Positions 25,891 to 35,909 of a stretch of 64,000 bases of DNA are shown here, piece by piece; position 1 is the first letter of the stretch, and every line of letters begins with the position of its first letter. The notes beneath the pieces are model-generated. The model saw only the letters and a program-made list of their open reading frames with translations. It was not told where the DNA came from and did no database searches. The translations under genes were made by a program, and so were the position numbers. This DNA is from Tsukamurella paurometabola DSM 20162 (GTDB lineage Bacteria; Actinomycetota; Actinomycetes; Mycobacteriales; Mycobacteriaceae). The DNA lies in the NCBI RefSeq assembly GCF_000092225.1, contig NC_014158.1, forward strand, positions 2,914,001-2,978,000, in the 5' to 3' direction.

Positions 25891-25913
25891 AAACTCGATT
25901 CGTATTCGAGTTT
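25891..25913. promoter_or_regulatory. Operator-like inverted repeat ahead of the flavin oxidoreductase gene
   Basis: AAACTCGA and TCGAGTTT, perfect eight-base arms with a seven-base centre, 19-41 bp upstream of ATG 25872. A TTGACA -35 element (minus strand, 25937-25932) lies just upstream, so the repeat covers the -10/start region, the usual repression geometry. Confidence 0.65.
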
Positions 25914-25951
25914 GCGGATCATGAGCGATCCTGTCAACAGTCGGAGCCGGG

Positions 25952-26647
25952 TCAGCGCACCTGGGCCAGGTGCGGAAGACGCCAATCGACGGGCTCGGCA
26001 CCCAACCCGACCAGGGCCTCGTTGGCGCGGGAGAACGGCCGCGAGCCGAAGAAACCGCGGGAGGCCGACAGAGGCGACGGGTGCGCGGATTCGATCCGCG
26101 GCGTGTCACCGAGCCGCGGCCCGAGCGAGGCCGCATCGCGGCCCCAGAGAATCGCGACCAGTGGAGCATCGCGCGCGACGAGCGCGTCGATGGCGCACTC
26201 GGTGACCTTCTCCCACCCCTTCTTCCGATGCGACGCCGGCTCCCCCGGCCGCACCGTGAGGACGCGGTTGAGCAGCAGCACACCCTGGCGAGCCCATGGC
26301 GACAGGTCTCCGTTGGCGGGCGCCGGCAGGCCGAGATCGGCCGTGTACTCCTGGTAGATGTTCTGCAGGCTGCGCGGCACCGGCCGCACCGCGGGGTCCA
26401 CCGAGAAGGAGAGGCCCACAGCGTGTCCCGGCGTCGGGTACGGATCCTGCCCGACGATCAAGACGCGCACGTCATCGAATGGCTGGGTGAAGGCGCGCAG
26501 CACGTTCTCCCCCGCGGGCAGATAGCCGCGCCCCTCGGCGATCTCGGCGCGGAGGAAGGCACCCATCGCCGCGATGTCGTCCTCGACCGGGGCCAGCGCC
26601 CGCGCCCAGCCCGCCTCGACGGTCTCCGTCAGTGGTCTCGCCGTCAT
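25952..26647 (-). CDS. ung: Uracil-DNA glycosylase
   Basis: 231 residues from ATG 26647. The water-activating loop [20 protein letters not shown] (about 65-84) carries the catalytic Asp. The DNA-intercalation loop [16 protein letters not shown] (about 190-205) carries the catalytic His. Family-1 enzyme that removes uracil from DNA. Its start overlaps the thiL stop by four bases, so it is co-translated with thiL, in the same order as in M. tuberculosis. Confidence 0.96.
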   Translation of the reverse strand: MTARPLTETVEAGWARALAPVEDDIAAMGAFLRAEIAEGRGYLPAGENVLRAFTQPFDDVRVLIVGQDPYPTPGHAVGLSFSVDPAVRPVPRSLQNIYQEYTADLGLPAPANGDLSPWARQGVLLLNRVLTVRPGEPASHRKKGWEKVTECAIDALVARDAPLVAILWGRDAASLGPRLGDTPRIESAHPSPLSASRGFFGSRPFSRANEALVGLGAEPVDWRLPHLAQVR

Positions 26648-27669
26648 GGCCGTTCCTTCCCGGTGTCGTCGGTACCGCGTTCGAAGGTATTCCACCCGCC
26701 GCGCTCCGGGCCTGTCTGCCCGTCCACGGTGACGGCGCCCGCCGCGCCCTCGGCGGGGAGAACCGCGCCGATCACCCTCCATCCGGCAGGGACGGTGCCG
26801 GCCGGAAAGGTCGCGAGGAGGGCATGATCCTCACCGCCGGTACGGATCCAGGCATCGGGGTCGGCACCGAGGGCGGCGGCGCAATCGGCCAGCACGTCGT
26901 CGGGACGCAGGGCGGCACCGTCGAGCTCGATCCGCACCCCGCTGGCCGCCGCCATCGCCCGCGCATCCCGGAGCAGCCCGTCGGAGATGTCGGTCAGAGC
27001 AGTGGCACCGCTCTCGGCCGCGTGTGGACCCGCGGCCAGCGGCGGCACCGGGCAGCGATACACCTCGACGACCTCGGGGAAGTCCACACCACGGCCCGCA
27101 TCGAGCGCGGCCAGCCCGGCTGCGGACCGGCCGAGTGTCCCGCACACCGCGACCGCATCGCCGGGGCGCGCTCCGGACAGCAGCACCGGCGCCCGACCCT
27201 GGAGGTCGCCGAGCGCGGTGACTGCCAGCAACACCTGCTCGGTGCGTACCACGTCGCCGCCGGCGACCGCGCCGCCCGCATCGGCCGCGCCGCGTGCCAC
27301 TCCGCGCGAGATCGCCTCGACCAGCGCGGCCGGCGTCTGCGGCGGGCAGCCCAGGGTCACCGTGAAACCCGTGCAGACCGCGCCCATCGCGGCGATGTCA
27401 GCGGCGTTCTGCGCGATCGCCCGGCGACCCACGTGCTCGCCGGTGGTGAGATCGAAGCGGAAGTGCCGGCCCTCCACGAGGGCGTCGGAGGAGATCACCA
27501 CACGCCCGTCGGGGGCGGCGACCACCGCCGCATCGTCGCCCGGGCCCAGCAGAACCCGCGGGTCCGGCCCGATCGGCGCCGTGGCGAGCGCGATCACGCC
27601 CTCCTCGCCCAGTTCGGCGACGGTGCGCCGGGCCGGCGGCCCGGCCCGGTCCGGACCCGTAGTTGTCAT
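26644..27669 (-). CDS. thiL: Thiamine-monophosphate kinase
   Basis: 341 residues from ATG 27669. The opening [11 protein letters not shown] (about 41-51), [11 protein letters not shown] with the metal-binding Asp, and the late [14 protein letters not shown] are signature motifs of ThiL in the PurM/ThiL ATP-binding superfamily. It converts thiamine phosphate to thiamine diphosphate with ATP. Upstream in-frame starts extend into the divergent DUF3515 gene and are not used. The operon continues into ung with a four-base overlap; 19 bp separate its start from the divergent gene. Confidence 0.95.
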   Translation of the reverse strand: MTTTGPDRAGPPARRTVAELGEEGVIALATAPIGPDPRVLLGPGDDAAVVAAPDGRVVISSDALVEGRHFRFDLTTGEHVGRRAIAQNAADIAAMGAVCTGFTVTLGCPPQTPAALVEAISRGVARGAADAGGAVAGGDVVRTEQVLLAVTALGDLQGRAPVLLSGARPGDAVAVCGTLGRSAAGLAALDAGRGVDFPEVVEVYRCPVPPLAAGPHAAESGATALTDISDGLLRDARAMAAASGVRIELDGAALRPDDVLADCAAALGADPDAWIRTGGEDHALLATFPAGTVPAGWRVIGAVLPAEGAAGAVTVDGQTGPERGGWNTFERGTDDTGKERP

Positions 27670-27688
27670 CGCGGCTACCGTATCGAAC

Positions 27689-28267
27689 GTGGACGACACA
27701 GACGAGACCAAGGCCCCCGCGCCCCGCCCCCGCCGCAGTCCGGCTCTTCTGGCGACGGTCGTGACCCTACCGGTGGCGGTCGTGGTCTGCTTCGCGGTGT
27801 TCCTCGTCCTCGCCCAGCAGAAGCAGGATGAACTGCGCGCCAGCGCCGAGGCCGGCCATGTGAAGTCGGTAACGGCCCCGACTGCCGGGGATCCCACGTG
27901 CACGAAACTCCTCGCCGCGATCCCGGCCGAACTCGGCTCGTTCCGGCGCGATGACAGCAGCGATCCCACCGGCTTCGCGCGGTGGACCAGCGACAAGCAG
28001 GGCGCCGTCGAGGTGCGGTGCGGCACCGAGCGCCCGGCGGATCTGACCAATACCTCGAAGTTGCAGGTGGTCAACGGCGTTCAGTGGTTGCAGAGCACAC
28101 CCGCGGGAGCGCCCGCACCGGACGGCGGCGCCTACTGGGCGGCGGTCGACCACCGGCCCTACGTGGTGCTGTGGGTGCCCGACGGTGCCGGCACAGCGGC
28201 GATCCAGGCCGTGTCCGACGCGATCCGGGAGAACCTGCAGGCCGCGTCACTCGACCTCGGGAACTGA
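27689..28267 (+). CDS. DUF3515 family membrane-anchored protein
   Basis: 192 residues from GTG 27689. A short basic, Pro-rich N-terminus precedes one membrane segment (about residues 17-40, ATVVTLPVAVVVCFAVFLVL), and the rest is predicted outside the membrane. Two Cys (DPTCTKLL and EVRCGTE) may form a disulfide there. This matches the uncharacterised DUF3515 protein encoded between thiL and ddl in mycobacteria. No enzymatic motif is visible. Its near-contact with thiL (19 bp between starts) implies overlapping divergent promoters. Confidence 0.85.
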   Translation: MDDTDETKAPAPRPRRSPALLATVVTLPVAVVVCFAVFLVLAQQKQDELRASAEAGHVKSVTAPTAGDPTCTKLLAAIPAELGSFRRDDSSDPTGFARWTSDKQGAVEVRCGTERPADLTNTSKLQVVNGVQWLQSTPAGAPAPDGGAYWAAVDHRPYVVLWVPDGAGTAAIQAVSDAIRENLQAASLDLGN

Positions 28268-29356
28268 TCAGCGCAGGCCGGTGCCGCGCGCGAGTGCGGT
28301 GTCGATGAGCAGGCTCAGCAGTTCGGCGTAGCCGATCCCCGATTCGGCCCACATCCGCGGATACATCGATGTCGAGGTGAACCCCGGCATGGTGTTGACC
28401 TCGTTGATCACCGGCCCTTCGGCGGTCTGGAAGAAGTCGACGCGGGCCAGGCCCTGGCCGTCGAAGGCGTGGAAGGCGCGCACCGCCAGTTCAGCGATCG
28501 CGGACGTCTGCTCCTCAGTGAGATCGGCCGGCACGGTGTACTGCGCGCGATCGTCGAGGTATTTGGTCTCGAAGTCGTAGAAGGCGTGCTCCGCGTCGGC
28601 TGCCATCTCGATCTCGGCGATGGCCGAGGCGTGCACGGTGCCATCGGGGCGCTCCAGCACGCCGATCTCCACCTCCCGGCCGATCACGGCGGCCTCGATG
28701 ATCACCTTCGGATCCCAGCGGCGGGCCTCGGCGATCGCGGCCGGCAGCGCCGCGAGGTCGGTGACTCGGGTGATCCCGATCGACGATCCGCCGCGAGCGG
28801 GCTTGACGAACAGCGGCAATCCCAGCCGATGCAGCACCTCCGGCGGTACCTCGGTCTCCCGCTGGCGCAGTACATGGAAGTCGCCCACCGGTAGGCCGTC
28901 GGCCGCGAGCAGCTTCTTCGCGAACTCCTTGTCCATCCCGGCGGCGGACGCCAGCACGCCCGCACCCACGTACGGCACACCCGCCATCTCCAGCAGGCCC
29001 TGCAGAGTGCCGTCCTCACCGTACGGGCCGTGCAGGACCGGGAAGACCACGTCGACGGAGCCGAGCACCGAACCGGCGGCGTCGGAGGACACCGACACCA
29101 GCTCGGCTCCGGGCAGCAGGGCGAGATCAGTGGGTCCCTCGGGCACGCTCGGCAGCGCGCGGTCGGCGAACCGCAAGCTCTGCGCGTCGGCGTCGGAGAG
29201 CACCCAGGAACCGGACTGGGTGATGCCCACGGGCACCACCTCGTACCGAGCAGGATCGAGATGGCCGAGAATGCTGCCGGCCGAGACGCACGAGACCGCA
29301 TGCTCGCTGCTGCGTCCGCCGAATACCACTGCCACCTTGATCCGCGAGTCCGTCAC
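28268..29356 (-). CDS. ddl: D-alanine--D-alanine ligase
   Basis: 362 residues from GTG 29356. ATP-grasp enzyme: [17 protein letters not shown] at the N-terminus, the Ser/Gly loop [20 protein letters not shown]-binding [14 protein letters not shown], and the C-terminal Mg-binding LARVDFFQ...[11 protein letters not shown]. It makes the D-Ala-D-Ala dipeptide for peptidoglycan in the cytoplasm and is the target of D-cycloserine. Nothing suggests a D-lactate (vancomycin-resistance) variant. It follows gpsA with 43 bp between. Confidence 0.95.
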   Translation of the reverse strand: MTDSRIKVAVVFGGRSSEHAVSCVSAGSILGHLDPARYEVVPVGITQSGSWVLSDADAQSLRFADRALPSVPEGPTDLALLPGAELVSVSSDAAGSVLGSVDVVFPVLHGPYGEDGTLQGLLEMAGVPYVGAGVLASAAGMDKEFAKKLLAADGLPVGDFHVLRQRETEVPPEVLHRLGLPLFVKPARGGSSIGITRVTDLAALPAAIAEARRWDPKVIIEAAVIGREVEIGVLERPDGTVHASAIAEIEMAADAEHAFYDFETKYLDDRAQYTVPADLTEEQTSAIAELAVRAFHAFDGQGLARVDFFQTAEGPVINEVNTMPGFTSTSMYPRMWAESGIGYAELLSLLIDTALARGTGLR

Positions 29357-29399
29357 GGCAGACCACCTTACGGGTGAACCCCAGGACGGGGCCACGTGG

Positions 29400-30431
29400 T
29401 TACGCTCCGCCGGGCCGGTGCCACTCTCCGCCGACGTCGCGATTGAGCAGGTCGTCGATGGCGCGCGAGACCGGCACACCGTCGTAACAGACCGCCCGCA
29501 CCGCCTCGGTGAGCGGCATCTCCACGCCCACCTTACGGGCGAGGTCGGCGATCGATATGCACGACTTCGCCCCCTCGGCCACCTGTCCGTGGGCGGCGGC
29601 CTGCGCCTGCTCGACGGTCATTCCCTGACCGAGCCGGGCACCGAAGCTGAAGTTGCGCGACTGCGGCGAGCTGCAGGTGGCTACGAGGTCACCCACCCCG
29701 GCGAGACCGGCCAAGGTCAGCGGCTGCGCACCGAGGGCGGTGCCGAGCCGCAGCGTCTCGGCGAGACCGCGAGTGATGATCGCCGCCCGCGAGTTCTCGC
29801 CCAGGTTGATACCCGAGGCGATACCGCACACCAGGGCGATCACGTTCTTCGTAGCGCCGCCGATCTCGCAGCCGACCACATCGTCGTTGGTGTACGGACG
29901 GAAGTAGTCGGTGCGGGCCACGTACTGGGTGTGCTGCGCTCGGCGCTCGTTGGTCGAGGCGATCACGGCGAGAGTCGGCTGCCGCTTGGCGATCTCCTTC
30001 GCGAAGTTCGGCCCGGTGAGCACGGCGATCCGGTCGGGGTCGATGTCGGCGGCCTCGCTGACCACTTCGCTCATCCGGTTCAGGGTGCCGATCTCGATAC
30101 CTTTGGCGAGGTTGAGCACGGTGATATCGGGAGGGATCAGTCCGCCCCACTCCGCCAGGTTGGTGCGCAGCGTCTGCGAGGGCACGGCAAGCACCACCAG
30201 CCCGGCACCGCGCATCGCCTCCTCGGGATCGTGTGTGGCCCTGAGGTTCTCGGGAAGCACACCTTCGGGAAGGTACTGGGCGTTGATCCGGGTCTCATTG
30301 ATCTGGTCGGCGACCTCCTGGCGGCGACACCACATGGTGACCCGGTGCGCCTCCGGCCGGGTGGCCTCCGCGAAGACCTTCGCCATCGCGGTGCCGAAGG
30401 AACCGGCGCCCATCACTGCAACGTCGACCAT
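29400..30431 (-). CDS. gpsA: Glycerol-3-phosphate dehydrogenase [NAD(P)+]
   Basis: 343 residues. The Rossmann start [17 protein letters not shown], the conserved [33 protein letters not shown], and the catalytic-Lys region [18 protein letters not shown] are all present. It reduces dihydroxyacetone phosphate to sn-glycerol-3-phosphate for phospholipid synthesis. Located upstream of ddl on the same strand, as gpdA2 is in M. tuberculosis. The start ATG 30431 is supported by the position of the Rossmann glycine loop at residue 8. Confidence 0.95.
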   Translation of the reverse strand: MVDVAVMGAGSFGTAMAKVFAEATRPEAHRVTMWCRRQEVADQINETRINAQYLPEGVLPENLRATHDPEEAMRGAGLVVLAVPSQTLRTNLAEWGGLIPPDITVLNLAKGIEIGTLNRMSEVVSEAADIDPDRIAVLTGPNFAKEIAKRQPTLAVIASTNERRAQHTQYVARTDYFRPYTNDDVVGCEIGGATKNVIALVCGIASGINLGENSRAAIITRGLAETLRLGTALGAQPLTLAGLAGVGDLVATCSSPQSRNFSFGARLGQGMTVEQAQAAAHGQVAEGAKSCISIADLARKVGVEMPLTEAVRAVCYDGVPVSRAIDDLLNRDVGGEWHRPGGA

Positions 30432-30549
30432 TCGGCCACCCTTCTCGCATCGCGTACTGCATCCCGCCGGCGCGCGACGGAACCCGAGAACGAGCGTATC
30501 GTCCGCCCGCTATCGGCAGGTCACGTTCCACCCGCCTAGATTGGTGGTC

Positions 30550-31224
30550 ATGACCGCACCGCGCGGCGCCGATGCGCCCCCCGCCATCGTGGTCGTCACC
30601 GCCGTCAAGGCGCTCGACGCCGCGAAGTCGCGGTTCGCCGCGCCCGGTGCGCACCACCGGGAAGCAGTACCCGGCCTGGTCTTGGCCATGCTGCGCGACG
30701 TGCTCGACGCGGCGCTCGCCACCCCGGGAATCGTGGCCGCCTACGTGGTCTCGCCCGATCCGGACGTCCGTGCGGCCGCCGAGCGGGCCGGAGCGCGGAC
30801 CGTCGCCGAGCCGTCCCCCGGCGGCCTCAACGCCGCGCTCTCGGCCGGCGCCGCGGCGGCGCGAGCCGCGGGCGCGATCGCCGTCCTCGCTCTGCAGCCG
30901 GACCTGCCCGGCGTGACCGTCGATCAGCTGACGGCCTTCCTCGATGCCACCGTCGGTCGCCGCGCGTTCGTACCGGACCACGCGGGCACCGGCACGGCAG
31001 CGTTGTTCAGTCCGGCAGACGACGAGTTGCGTCCCGCCTTCGGGCCGGATTCGGCCGCCGCGCACGCCGCGGGCGGCGCCGTCCCCCTCGCCGGCCCGTG
31101 GCCCGGCCTGCGGACCGATATCGACACTCCCGCCGATCTGAGCGCCGGTCCCGCGCTGGGCCCGCACACGACGGCCGCGATCGCCGCCCGCGATCACGGC
31201 ATCGCGTCGAACTCGCGCGGCTGA
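30550..31224 (+). CDS. cofC: 2-phospho-L-lactate / phosphoenolpyruvate guanylyltransferase
   Basis: 224 residues from ATG 30550. The nucleotidyltransferase start [15 protein letters not shown], the [14 protein letters not shown] loop and the Asp pair in [10 protein letters not shown] and [11 protein letters not shown] match CofC/FbiD. It activates phospholactate, or phosphoenolpyruvate in mycobacteria, with GTP in coenzyme F420 synthesis. The other F420 genes (cofD, cofE) are not in the window. It precedes ppk by 17 bp, the same arrangement as Rv2983-Rv2984. Confidence 0.92.
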   Translation: MTAPRGADAPPAIVVVTAVKALDAAKSRFAAPGAHHREAVPGLVLAMLRDVLDAALATPGIVAAYVVSPDPDVRAAAERAGARTVAEPSPGGLNAALSAGAAAARAAGAIAVLALQPDLPGVTVDQLTAFLDATVGRRAFVPDHAGTGTAALFSPADDELRPAFGPDSAAAHAAGGAVPLAGPWPGLRTDIDTPADLSAGPALGPHTTAAIAARDHGIASNSRG

Positions 31225-31241
31225 TACGCCAGAATGGGACT

Positions 31242-33428
31242 GTGACCAACGAGCCGCAGTCCCCCGATTCCGCACCGGAACCGGCCCCGCCGACCGATCC
31301 TCCCGCCTCGGTCCTGCCCGGGCGCATCACCGCGATCCCCGCCGCCCCGCCGGCTGCGCCCACGGAGGCGGTGAGTGATCTCCCCGAGGACCGGTACCTC
31401 AACCGCGAACTCAGCTGGCTCGATTTCAACGCCCGCGTGCTGGCGATGGCCGAGGACGCCTCGCAGCCGCTGCTCGAACGCGCCAAGTTCCTCGCGATCT
31501 TCGCCTCGAACCTGGACGAGTTCTTCATGGTCCGCGTCGCCGGGCTCAAACGACGCGATCAGATGGGCCTGTCGGTCCGTTCGGCCGACGGCATGTCGCC
31601 CCGGGAGCAACTGCGCCTGATCTCCCAGCGCACCCAGGAACTCTCTCGCAAGCACGCGATGGTCTACAGCGACGCGGTGCGCCCGGAGCTGGCGGCACAG
31701 GGCATCTCGGTGTTGCGCTGGGACGAGCTGTCGGCGGAGGAGCGCGATCGGCTCGGTGAGTACTTCCACACCCAGGTCTTCCCGGTGCTCACTCCGCTCG
31801 CGGTCGATCCGGCGCACCCGTTCCCGTACATCAGCGGTCTCTCGCTGAACCTGGCCGTAGCGGTCCGCGACGCCACCTCAGGGGGCGAGCATTTCGCGCG
31901 TATCAAGGTTCCGGACAACGTCGGTCGGCTCGTGACGGTGCGGTCGGACCGGATGGACAACGCCGTGCTGCCGATGGAAGACCTGATCGCTGCACACCTC
32001 GATGTGTTGTTCCCCGGGATGACGGTAGCCGAGCACCACGTCTTCCGGATCACGCGCAACGCCGATTTCGAGGTCGAGGAGGATCGCGACGAAGATCTGC
32101 TGCAGGCGCTGGAGCGCGAGCTCGCACGCCGCCGGTTCGGCTCGCCGGTGCGTCTCGAAGTCGCCGAGGACATGTCTGAGCACATGCTGGAACTACTGCT
32201 GCGCGAGCTCGATGTGGACCCGGCCGATGTGATCACCGTTCCCGGGTTGCTCGACCTGTCATGCATGTTCCAGTTGTACGGGGTGGATCGTCCGGCGCTC
32301 AAAGACGCCCCGTTCGTCCCGGTCACTCATCCCGCGTTCGGAGAGCGTGAGACACCCAAGAGCGTGTTCGCGACCCTGCGCGAAGGCGATGTGCTGGTGC
32401 ACCACCCGTACGACTCCTTCTCGACCAGCGTGCAGCGCTTCATCGAGCAGGCCGCGGCCGACCCGCAGGTGCTGGCGATCAAGCAGACCCTGTACCGCAC
32501 CTCGGGAGACTCCCCGATCGTGGATGCGCTCATCGACGCCGCCGAGGCCGGGAAACAGGTGGTGGCGCTGGTGGAGATCAAGGCCCGCTTCGACGAGCAG
32601 GCCAACATCAAGTGGGCCCGGAAGCTGGAACAGGCGGGCGTGCATGTGGTCTACGGGCTGGTGGGTCTCAAGACCCACTGCAAGACCTGTCTCGTGGTGC
32701 GCCGGGAGGGCTCGCACATCCGCCGGTACTGCCACATCGGCACCGGCAATTACAACCCGAAGACGGCGCGGCTGTACGAGGACGTCGGCCTGCTCACCGC
32801 CGATCCGGATCTGGGTGCCGATCTGACCGATCTGTTCAACCGGCTCACGGGCTATTCCCGCAAGGAGGAGTACCGGAACCTGTTGGTGGCGCCGCACGGG
32901 GTGCGCTCGGGCATCATCGACCGGATCGACCGGGAGATCGATCTGCACCGCGCGGGCAAGGATTCCGGGATCCGGCTCAAGGCCAACGCGCTGGTCGACG
33001 AGCAGGTGATCGATGCGCTGTATCGCGCGAGCCAGGCCGGTGTGCCGGTCGAGGTCGTGGTCCGCGGAATCTGTGCGCTCCGGCCGGGTATGGCCGGGGT
33101 CAGTGAGAACATCACCGTGCGCTCGATTCTGGGACAGTTCCTGGAGCATTCGCGGATCCTGCACTTCCGCGGCGCCGGTGAATTCTGGATCGGTAGCGCC
33201 GACATGATGCACCGCAACCTGGATCGCCGCATCGAGGTCATGGCGCAGGTGAAGGACCCGCGACTCACCCAACAGCTCGGCGACATCTTCGACTCCGCGC
33301 TGGATCCTGCGACCCGGTGCTGGGTGCTCGACGCCGACGGCAATTGGAACGCCTCACCGGCACCGGGTGATCCGGTCCGTGACCATCAACGCGAGCTCAT
33401 GCGGGCGCACCGCGCGGGGCGGCGATGA
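31242..33428 (+). CDS. ppk: Polyphosphate kinase
   Basis: 728 residues from GTG 31242. After a Pro-rich lead, the N domain begins [18 protein letters not shown]. The catalytic half has [20 protein letters not shown], where the His is phosphorylated, and the second conserved His lies in [21 protein letters not shown]. It polymerises the gamma-phosphate of ATP into polyphosphate, reversibly, for stress responses. A longer reading would begin within cofC and is not supported. The stop overlaps the next ATG, coupling it to the MutT1-like gene. Confidence 0.95.
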   Translation: MTNEPQSPDSAPEPAPPTDPPASVLPGRITAIPAAPPAAPTEAVSDLPEDRYLNRELSWLDFNARVLAMAEDASQPLLERAKFLAIFASNLDEFFMVRVAGLKRRDQMGLSVRSADGMSPREQLRLISQRTQELSRKHAMVYSDAVRPELAAQGISVLRWDELSAEERDRLGEYFHTQVFPVLTPLAVDPAHPFPYISGLSLNLAVAVRDATSGGEHFARIKVPDNVGRLVTVRSDRMDNAVLPMEDLIAAHLDVLFPGMTVAEHHVFRITRNADFEVEEDRDEDLLQALERELARRRFGSPVRLEVAEDMSEHMLELLLRELDVDPADVITVPGLLDLSCMFQLYGVDRPALKDAPFVPVTHPAFGERETPKSVFATLREGDVLVHHPYDSFSTSVQRFIEQAAADPQVLAIKQTLYRTSGDSPIVDALIDAAEAGKQVVALVEIKARFDEQANIKWARKLEQAGVHVVYGLVGLKTHCKTCLVVRREGSHIRRYCHIGTGNYNPKTARLYEDVGLLTADPDLGADLTDLFNRLTGYSRKEEYRNLLVAPHGVRSGIIDRIDREIDLHRAGKDSGIRLKANALVDEQVIDALYRASQAGVPVEVVVRGICALRPGMAGVSENITVRSILGQFLEHSRILHFRGAGEFWIGSADMMHRNLDRRIEVMAQVKDPRLTQQLGDIFDSALDPATRCWVLDADGNWNASPAPGDPVRDHQRELMRAHRAGRR

Positions 33429-34372
33429 GCGCTGGCGGCAAGCGCCCGGTGGTCCACGCCGCCGGCGGCGTGCTGTGGCGTCCCGCTACCGCCGGGCCGG
33501 AGGTGGCGCTGGTGCACCGGCCGCGGTACGACGACTGGTCGCTTCCGAAGGGCCACGTCGAGCCCGATGAGCACCCCGTGGTGGGCGGGCTGCGAGAGGT
33601 GGTCGAGGAGACCGGTTTCGAGGCTCGGTTCGTACGGGCGGTGGGCAAGGTGGCCTACGACGTGCCCCGTCGCAAACGGCACGGTGGTGGCGGCGACACC
33701 GCGCGCAAACGCGTGACGTACTGGTCGGCACGTGCCGGTGACGGCGCTTTCGTGCCGAACGAGGAGACCGACGAGCTGCGCTGGGTGCCGGTACAGGCGG
33801 GTATGAAACTGCTGACCTACCCGATGGATCAGCGGATCCTGCGCGATTTCGCGCGGCAACCCGCGTCCACCGCGACGATGCTGATCGTGCGGCACGCCAA
33901 GGCCGGGCGCAAACAGGGCTATCAGGGCGACGATCTCGCGCGCCCGCTCGACCGCAACGGCCGGGCGCAGGCGGAGGCGCTGGTGGATCTGTTGGGCGCC
34001 TTCGGTCCCGGACGTCTGCTGTCGGCCCCGCCGCAGCGGTGCCTGCAGACTCTGGAGCCGCTCGCTGAGGAGACCGGGCTGGCGATCACCGAAGAGCCGA
34101 CGGTCTCGGAGCGGGCCTACGCCCGCGACCCCGTGGCGGCGCACCGCCGGATCCGCGAGATCGCCCGCGAGGGCGAGCGATCGGGAGTGGTGCCCGTGGT
34201 GTGCAGCCAGGGCGGCGTGATCCCGGATCTCACAGCATGGTGGGCGAGTGTCGACGGTGTGCGCCTTCCGGCCGCCCGTAATCGCAAGGCCAGCGTGTGG
34301 GTGCTGACCACCTCCGACGGCGTGCTACTCACCGCTGATCACATCGACACGCCGCTGCCCCTGGAGCGCTGA
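33425..34372 (+). CDS. mutT1: NUDIX hydrolase fused to a histidine phosphatase (MutT1 type)
   Basis: 315 residues. The Nudix box at residues 43-65 fits GX5EX7REUXEEXGU exactly (Gly43, Glu49, REVVEETGF). A second domain starts near residue 151 with [11 protein letters not shown], the RHG/RHA motif of the histidine phosphatase fold, with its partner His in the [10 protein letters not shown] region apparently replaced. This two-domain layout is mycobacterial MutT1, which degrades 8-oxo-(d)GTP to protect DNA and RNA. It overlaps ppk by four bases. A 12-bp hairpin terminator begins inside its last codons. Confidence 0.93.
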   Translation: MSAGGKRPVVHAAGGVLWRPATAGPEVALVHRPRYDDWSLPKGHVEPDEHPVVGGLREVVEETGFEARFVRAVGKVAYDVPRRKRHGGGGDTARKRVTYWSARAGDGAFVPNEETDELRWVPVQAGMKLLTYPMDQRILRDFARQPASTATMLIVRHAKAGRKQGYQGDDLARPLDRNGRAQAEALVDLLGAFGPGRLLSAPPQRCLQTLEPLAEETGLAITEEPTVSERAYARDPVAAHRRIREIAREGERSGVVPVVCSQGGVIPDLTAWWASVDGVRLPAARNRKASVWVLTTSDGVLLTADHIDTPLPLER

Positions 34373-34388
34373 GGCTTCCAGGGGCAGC
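34354..34388. terminator. Bidirectional hairpin between mutT1 and hupB
   Basis: Perfect 12-bp arms GCTGCCCCTGGA / TCCAGGGGCAGC with an 11-base loop. The left arm encodes the last residues of MutT1 (stop at 34370-34372). It serves convergent genes and lacks a U-tract. Confidence 0.75.
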
Positions 34389-34400
34389 GAGCGGGGTTCG

Positions 34401-35108
34401 TTACTTCTTGCCGCGCTTGGCAGGAGCCTTCTTCGCAGGCGCCTTCTTGGCGGGGGCCTTGGTTGCGGCCTTCTTGGCCGGAGCCTTCTTCGCGGGCGCG
34501 GCCTTCTTGGCCGGAGCCTTCTTGGCCGGAGCCTTCTTCGCGGGTGCGGCCTTGGTGACGGTCTTCTTCGCCGGAGCCTTCTTCGCGGGTGCGGCCTTGG
34601 TGACGGCCTTCTTCGCCGGGGTGGCCTTCTTGGCCGGAGCTGCCTTCTTCACCACGGCCTTCTTGGCAGGCGCGGCCTTCTTCGCCGGAGCCGCCTTCTT
34701 CACCGCCGCCTTCTTGGCGGGCGCGGCCTTCTTGGCCGGAGCCTTCTTCGCCGCGGTCTTCTTGGCCGCCTTGGTCGGGGTCGCGGTCGCCGAGCTGCGA
34801 CGCACCGCCGGGCCGGAGGCGGGCAGCTTGGCAGCACCCGAGATCACGGCCTTGAACTGGGCACCCGGACGGAACGCGGGCACGGAAGTCGGCTTGACCT
34901 TGACGGTCTCGCCGGTACGGGGGTTACGGGCGACACGAGCGGCGCGCTTGCGCTGCTCGAAGACACCGAAACCGGTGATGGTCACGGAGTCACCGGCATG
35001 GACGGCGCGGACGATGGTGTCCACGATCGCCTCGACGGCGGCACCGGCGGTGCGTCGGTCGGTGCCCAGCTTCTCGGTGAGCTCCTCGATGAGTTCTGCC
35101 TTGTTCAT
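34401..35108 (-). CDS. hupB: DNA-binding protein HU with Lys/Ala-rich tail (HupB)
   Basis: 235 residues. Residues 1-90 are a standard HU domain ([18 protein letters not shown]-binding arm [19 protein letters not shown]). From about residue 112 onward the protein is almost only Lys, Ala, Pro, with roughly twenty repeats around AKKAPAKK, like the histone-H1-like tail of mycobacterial HupB. The tail binds DNA and condenses the nucleoid. The repetitive coding sequence is prone to length change by slippage or recombination. A single-gene unit with its own upstream promoter. Confidence 0.96.
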   Translation of the reverse strand: MNKAELIEELTEKLGTDRRTAGAAVEAIVDTIVRAVHAGDSVTITGFGVFEQRKRAARVARNPRTGETVKVKPTSVPAFRPGAQFKAVISGAAKLPASGPAVRRSSATATPTKAAKKTAAKKAPAKKAAPAKKAAVKKAAPAKKAAPAKKAVVKKAAPAKKATPAKKAVTKAAPAKKAPAKKTVTKAAPAKKAPAKKAPAKKAAPAKKAPAKKAATKAPAKKAPAKKAPAKRGKK

Positions 35109-35160
35109 GAACGCTTTTCCTCTGCAGTCGGTGGCTCACCGCTGAGCCAACTACGGATAC

Positions 35161-35192
35161 CGTAAACGCAGGATTGCATTCAATCCAAGTGC
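35161..35192 (-). promoter_or_regulatory. Putative hupB promoter with an internal palindrome
   Basis: On the minus strand TTGGAT, an 18-bp spacer and TACGGT form a SigA-like -35/-10 pair about 55 bp ahead of the hupB ATG. The spacer contains GGATTG-AATG-CAATCC (35186-35171), a six-base inverted repeat that could be a regulator site. Confidence 0.45.
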
Positions 35193-35226
35193 CACGCCAG
35201 ATTTGATCCAGGGTGTGTCGGAATCA

Positions 35227-35264
35227 CGTGGGGCGGCGCCGGATCGAATCGGCACCGCCCCACG
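35227..35264 (-). terminator. Terminator of the leuCD operon
   Basis: CGTGGGGCGG[C]GCCG and CGGC[A]CCGCCCCACG, 15-base arms with one mismatch and an eight-base loop, 14 bp past the leuD stop on the minus strand. No U-tract. Confidence 0.75.
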
Positions 35265-35277
35265 CAATTGAGTCCGC

Positions 35278-35865
35278 CTAAATAGTGACGGGTTTGTATG
35301 CGGGCCTGCGACTTTCGTAGTCGGCGATCGCGTCGGACTGCTGCAAAGTGGTGCCGATATCGTCCAATCCGGCCATCAGCCGATGGCGGACCGGATCGTC
35401 GATCGTGAACGGGACCACAAGATCCCCGGCGGTCACCGTGCGGTCCTCGAGGTCGACCGTGACCTCCAGTCCGGGCTCGTTCTCGAGTGCCTTCCAGAGC
35501 AGTTCCACGTTCTCCTGCTCGACCAGAGCTGCCACTAGGCCCGCCTTGCCCGAATTTCCCCGGAAGATATCGGCGAACCGCGAGGAGATGACCACGCGGA
35601 AGCCGTAGTCCATCAGCGCCCAGACGGCGTGCTCCCGGGAGCTGCCGGTACCGAAGTCCGGGCCCGCCACCAGGACCGATCCCCGGTCGTAGGGTGCCGT
35701 ATTGAGAATGAAGTTGGGATCGGCGCGCCAGGCCGAGAACAGCCCGTCCTCGAATCCCGTGCGGGTGACTCGCTTCAGGTAGACAGCGGGGATGATCTGG
35801 TCGGTGTCGACGTTGGTGCGGCGCAGCGGTACGCCGATACCGGTGTGGGTGACGATGGCTTCCAT
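35278..35865 (-). CDS. leuD: 3-isopropylmalate dehydratase small subunit
   Basis: 195 residues, normal length. The opening [20 protein letters not shown] and the swivel-domain motif [20 protein letters not shown] are diagnostic of LeuD. With LeuC, encoded 44 bp upstream, it isomerises 2- to 3-isopropylmalate in leucine synthesis. The Ser/Arg loop that contacts the substrate is intact. It is followed by a hairpin terminator. Confidence 0.97.
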   Translation of the reverse strand: MEAIVTHTGIGVPLRRTNVDTDQIIPAVYLKRVTRTGFEDGLFSAWRADPNFILNTAPYDRGSVLVAGPDFGTGSSREHAVWALMDYGFRVVISSRFADIFRGNSGKAGLVAALVEQENVELLWKALENEPGLEVTVDLEDRTVTAGDLVVPFTIDDPVRHRLMAGLDDIGTTLQQSDAIADYESRRPAYKPVTI

Positions 35866-35909
35866 CGGGTCTCTCCTAGATGCGACTGAGGTCTCGGGGC
35901 ATTCGGCGA

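Noticed and set aside
25952-26782. Longer ung product (276 residues)
   Set aside because: The extension is Arg/Gly-rich translation of the end of thiL; ATG 26647 gives the normal family length and an ATGA overlap.
34408-35145. Ala/Phe-rich open frame opposite hupB resembling a repetitive membrane protein
   Set aside because: It is the reverse complement of the Lys/Ala tail; the HU domain on the other strand is unambiguous.
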